A model generated the notes under the pieces. That model saw nothing but the letters and a program-made list of their open reading frames with translations, made no database searches and was not told where the DNA came from. The translations under genes were made by a program, and so were the position numbers. Of a DNA stretch of 64,000 nucleotides, positions 59,919 to 64,000 are shown piece by piece (positions within the stretch are counted from its first letter, which is position 1; each line of letters starts with the position of its first letter). Source of the DNA: Thioploca sp. (GTDB lineage Bacteria > Pseudomonadota > Gammaproteobacteria > Beggiatoales > Beggiatoaceae); assembly GCA_012032555.1 (NCBI GenBank), contig JAAUSR010000008.1:47734-111733 (forward strand). The letters are read 5' to 3'.

Positions 59919-61175
59919 ATGAGCTATCAAGATCGTTGGTTATTACCGGCTGGCATTATCGACAGCTTACCAGAAGAATCGGCTCACTTAGAAAAATTAC
60001 GTCGCCGATTGCTCGATGTTTATGCCACTTGGGGGTATGAACTCGTTATCCCACCACTGATGGAATACTTAGAATCTCTCTTAGTGGGTACCGGGCAAAT
60101 ACTCGATTTGCAAACCTTTAAATTAACTGATCAGTTTACCGGTCGGTTGATGGGAATTCGTGCTGATATGACACCACAAATAGCACGTATCGATGCCCAC
60201 CGTCTGCGGCGAGAAGTACCCACTCGATTATGTTATTTAGGAACCGTATTACACACTCGTCCCAATTCATTTTCTGGTTCACGTTCTCCCTTGCAAGTTG
60301 GTGTAGAACTATTTGGTTATCAAGGGGTTGATAGTGATATTGAAATTCTCTCTTTAATGCTGGAAACGCTAGAAATAACCGGCATTACTGATTTCCATAT
60401 CGATATAGGACATGTTGAAATTTATCGTCGTTTAATAGCACAAGCTAAACGCGAAATTAAACAAACACAACAACCTATCCCAACAACTATTCAAACAGAC
60501 CGTGAAGAGGAAAACGAAGAACCGCTATTTGAATTTGAAGAACCATTGTTCGATGCGATTAAACGTAAAGCTAACACTGAGATAAAAACGTTATTATCTC
60601 AATGGAATATTTCCCAGCCGTTACGCCAAATGTTAAGTGAATTACCACAACTTCATGGTGATGCGCAAGTTTTGCAAGCTGCCCGTCGAATATTTAATCG
60701 GGCTCCACATGGTGTCCATACCGCTTTGGATGAATTAGAGCAACTACAAGCACAATGGCATGGAATACCGCTGCATTTCGATTTAGCTGAATTACGTGGT
60801 TATAGTTATCATATGGGCGTCATTTTCGCCGCTTATGTTTCCCAACATGGGCGAGCTATCGCTAAAGGTGGGCGTTACGATATTGGCAAATCTTTTGGCT
60901 GTTCTCGACCCGCTACCGGTTTCAGTACCAACTTAAGAACCATAGTGTCTCTTCAACCGGAGATACTTTCCACGAAACCGGCTGCCATTTTTGCGCCACC
61001 AACGCCGACTGATGCGCTTTTAGCGACGACCTTAGCCACAACTATTCGACAACTGCGCGAACAAGGAGAAGTGGTTATTAGTCGATTACCTCATCAAATT
61101 GGTGATGCCCAAGCGATGGGATGTGACCGTGAATTACGTTTAACTGCAACCGGGTGGCAAGTTACCCCATTATAA
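59919..61175 (+). CDS. hisZ: ATP phosphoribosyltransferase regulatory subunit HisZ
   Basis: 418 aa from ATG 59919 (MSYQDRWLLPAGIIDSLPEE). HisRS-like fold without a synthetase's anticodon domain: YELVIPPLMEYLESLL, LMGIRADMTPQIARIDAHRL, LCYLGTVLHTRP, ELFGYQGVDSDIEIL, GIPLHFDLAELRGYSYHMG, and GGRYDIGKSFG. HisZ activates short-form HisG in histidine synthesis. It has an acidic insertion of about 30 residues near position 185 (QTDREEENEEPLFEFEEPLF), making it longer than usual. Next to purA as in many gammaproteobacteria. Confidence 0.93.
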   Translation: MSYQDRWLLPAGIIDSLPEESAHLEKLRRRLLDVYATWGYELVIPPLMEYLESLLVGTGQILDLQTFKLTDQFTGRLMGIRADMTPQIARIDAHRLRREVPTRLCYLGTVLHTRPNSFSGSRSPLQVGVELFGYQGVDSDIEILSLMLETLEITGITDFHIDIGHVEIYRRLIAQAKREIKQTQQPIPTTIQTDREEENEEPLFEFEEPLFDAIKRKANTEIKTLLSQWNISQPLRQMLSELPQLHGDAQVLQAARRIFNRAPHGVHTALDELEQLQAQWHGIPLHFDLAELRGYSYHMGVIFAAYVSQHGRAIAKGGRYDIGKSFGCSRPATGFSTNLRTIVSLQPEILSTKPAAIFAPPTPTDALLATTLATTIRQLREQGEVVISRLPHQIGDAQAMGCDRELRLTATGWQVTPL

Positions 61176-61203
61176 AAAAATCCTGATAATTGATAACTGA
61201 TAA

Positions 61204-62517
<1,314 letters not shown>

Positions 62518-62539
62518 CCATCACAAACGAAAATTAGGT

Positions 62540-62560
62540 AGGGTGGGCATTGCCCACCCT
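62540..62560. terminator. Palindromic hairpin after purA
   Basis: AGGGTGGGCA-T-TGCCCACCCT is a near-perfect 21-bp palindrome, followed by a second small inverted repeat (GTGTGCGGTGCACAC). No T-run. It lies between convergent genes and shares GGGTGGGCA with the hairpin after rne, so it may be a dispersed repeat serving as terminator. Confidence 0.55.
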
Positions 62561-62658
62561 GATGGGTGATGGGTGTGCGGTGCACACGGGTTGTTGTTCC
62601 TAAATAATGCACCTTACTAGTTGAATAAGAAAAAATGTAGCCTTTCTTATTGTTACCA

Positions 62659-63775
62659 TCAACGACGGATTACTCTATTTTGGTACTCATAAGCACCAAT
62701 ATCACAATGACTGCCAGTTAAACGATCAGAAACACGAGGAATACCACGTTGGTCCCGATTATTAACTGGTTTAGCTATACAAATCGCATCATCACCGTTA
62801 TCAATAGCAATACTACCAGAAAGTAAAGCATGAGTTAGTGTGGGGCCACCATTATTAGCTAGGAGGCTAAGTTGGGGATCACCGCTCCAGGTGGGATTAC
62901 AGCTACCGTCTTCAATTAAGGTGCTCCTAATGGTAAATTTATTACTGCTATTATAACAATCACCACCCTCGCTATTAGCAATAATACTGTTGGCAATTTG
63001 ACTATTGCCCTCATTAAAAATACCACCGATAGTAGTAGCTTGATTGTTAGATAAAGTACTATTAATGACAGTTAAGTTATCTAGGTTATAAATACCGCCA
63101 CCCCAAGAGGCACTATTACCTGATAGAGTCGAGTTAACAGTAATAACATCGCCGCCCGCATTATAAATGCCACCACCGTTGGAAGCCAAATTCGATGATA
63201 ATTCGCTTTGATCAATGGTTATGGTACCTCCAGCCATATTAAGAATACCGCCACCATCATCTGTATTTTGAGCAATATTATTTAATAATCTACTTTTGGT
63301 GAGTGTTACATTGGCACCAAAGGGACCTAAATTGAAGATACCAGCACCGCCATTGTTAGCGTGGGTAACGTAAGCGCATTCAGTAGTGTTTCCCTGTAAG
63401 GTACTATTGGTAATATTTAAAGTACCCGCATTGAAAATGCCACCGCCACCACAGGGATGAAAACCATTATTATCTTCAGCAATATTGCTCAATAATTTGC
63501 TATTAGTGATAGTTAATTCGCCTTCGTTATCAATTCCACCACCAAGGTTAGCTGTATTACCAAATAAGATGCTATCGGTAATGCTTAAAATGCCATAATT
63601 TTCTATACCACCACCACCCATAGTCCAATAGTAATTAGCAAAACCATTAGCAATGGTCATTTTATTAATGCTAACAATCGCATTACTATTGATAACAAAC
63701 ACACGATTAATTCCTTCTCCGCTGATAGTTAACTTATCTGCACCGGGACCTTGAAAATCGATATTACTAGAGTTG
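62659..63775 (-). pseudogene. Beta-helix / choice-of-anchor Q protein, 5' end lost to an IS
   Basis: The track starts at 63702, but the frame continues upstream as SNIDFQGPGADKLTISGEGINRV, which matches the paralogue at 46871–48706 (SNLILKGPGAEKLTLSGN). It then meets an in-frame TGA at about 63776–63780, where transposase sequence takes over. The signal peptide and CSLREA start are therefore missing. The beta-helix repeats (GGGIYNAGGDVITVNSTLSGN), the DPQLSLLANNGGPTLTHALLSGSIAIDNG module and the CDIGAYEYQ end are intact. As it stands it should not be exported. Confidence 0.75.
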
Positions 63776-63793
63776 TATCACGTTAAAAACCAA

Positions 63794-64000
63794 TCAATTA
63801 GCTAAGTAAAAATTCCATAGTCCAGCACAGACACCAATTATTTCATCATATAAATCAATTGTATGAAATCTAATTTATTGACAAGTGTTCTGTAGCGTTT
63901 CATGCCAGAAATGCTATTTTCTACAAAAATTCGTTCTTTAGCTACCTTCTTGTTGCCATTTTTTTGATTTTTAGTTAATTTGCCATTTTTTTTACGTTTT
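63794..64000 (-). mobile_element. IS transposase, C-terminal part (DDE type), frameshifted
   Basis: Absent from the track. On the minus strand: KRKKNGKLTKNQKNGNKKVA then KERIFVENSISGMKRYRTLVNKL, and after a one-base shift near 63866, RFHTIDLYDEIIGVCAGLWN then FYLAN-stop at 63794. The VExxIxGMKRYR and AGLWNFxL patterns are those at the end of IS5-like/DDE_Tnp_4 transposases. It runs off the right edge. The IS end lies within about 15 bp of 63780, inside the beta-helix gene. Confidence 0.7.

Overview
The window looks like a chromosomal segment of a moderately AT-rich gammaproteobacterium. Housekeeping gene orders are classically gammaproteobacterial: lysM-like–dprA–smg–topA–tsaC, ftsB–ispD–ispF, rpsU–yqeY–dnaG–rpoD, and miaA–hfq–hflX–hflK–hflC–yjeT–hisZ–purA. 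Between them lies a heavy load of RCC1 proteins, beta-helix (CSLREA / choice-of-anchor Q) proteins, a TPS exoprotein with a CHAT protease, Uma2, PIN toxins, MITE-like repeats and frameshifted genes. That mixture is typical of large filamentous sulfur bacteria (Beggiatoa/Thioploca/Thiomargarita group). The taxonomic placement is inference from gene content; no rRNA is present, and I found no tRNA or CRISPR array.

Layout. 1–5221 (minus): tsaC fragment, topA, smg, dprA and a cell-envelope gene that has lost its LysM module. 5381–9123 (minus): a membrane sensor ending after HAMP, and a NorD/CbbO-type VWA protein. 9332–16611 (plus): an unknown protein, ftsB–ispD–ispF (with an aberrant IspF), a frameshifted FKBP-like/methyltransferase gene, yqiJ–yqiK, a decayed gene, and tgt. 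17232–23911 (plus): ovoA, a frameshifted methyltransferase and two secreted RCC1-repeat proteins. 24150–28766 (minus): the macromolecular synthesis operon. 29320–35399 (minus): Sel1 protein, serS, DUF190, crcB, a frameshifted SPOR protein, sppA, a HAD phosphatase and rluC. 36091–40482 (plus): rne behind a long leader, and acs.

40483–49438 is an accessory region. It holds a truncated trypsin-like gene, a type ISP restriction-modification gene broken by an internal deletion, a PIN toxin module, a MITE-like element and a frameshift, a second truncated PIN module, glmU, a transposase remnant, Uma2 and a CSLREA beta-helix protein. Three clear copies of a palindromic MITE-like family lie here, one with 23-bp terminal inverted repeats and a perfect 7-bp target duplication. 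Upstream of the beta-helix gene is an array of three operator-like palindromes about 42 bp apart. 49490–54556 has a small membrane protein, a TPS-type exoprotein and a frameshifted TPR–CHAT protease. 54636–62517 is the hfq operon through purA. The window ends with a second beta-helix gene whose 5' end is cut off by an IS transposase.

At least seven genes carry single-base frameshifts or internal stops that can be repaired by eye. Either this region is decaying through mobile-element activity or the assembly contains indel errors; raw reads would separate these.
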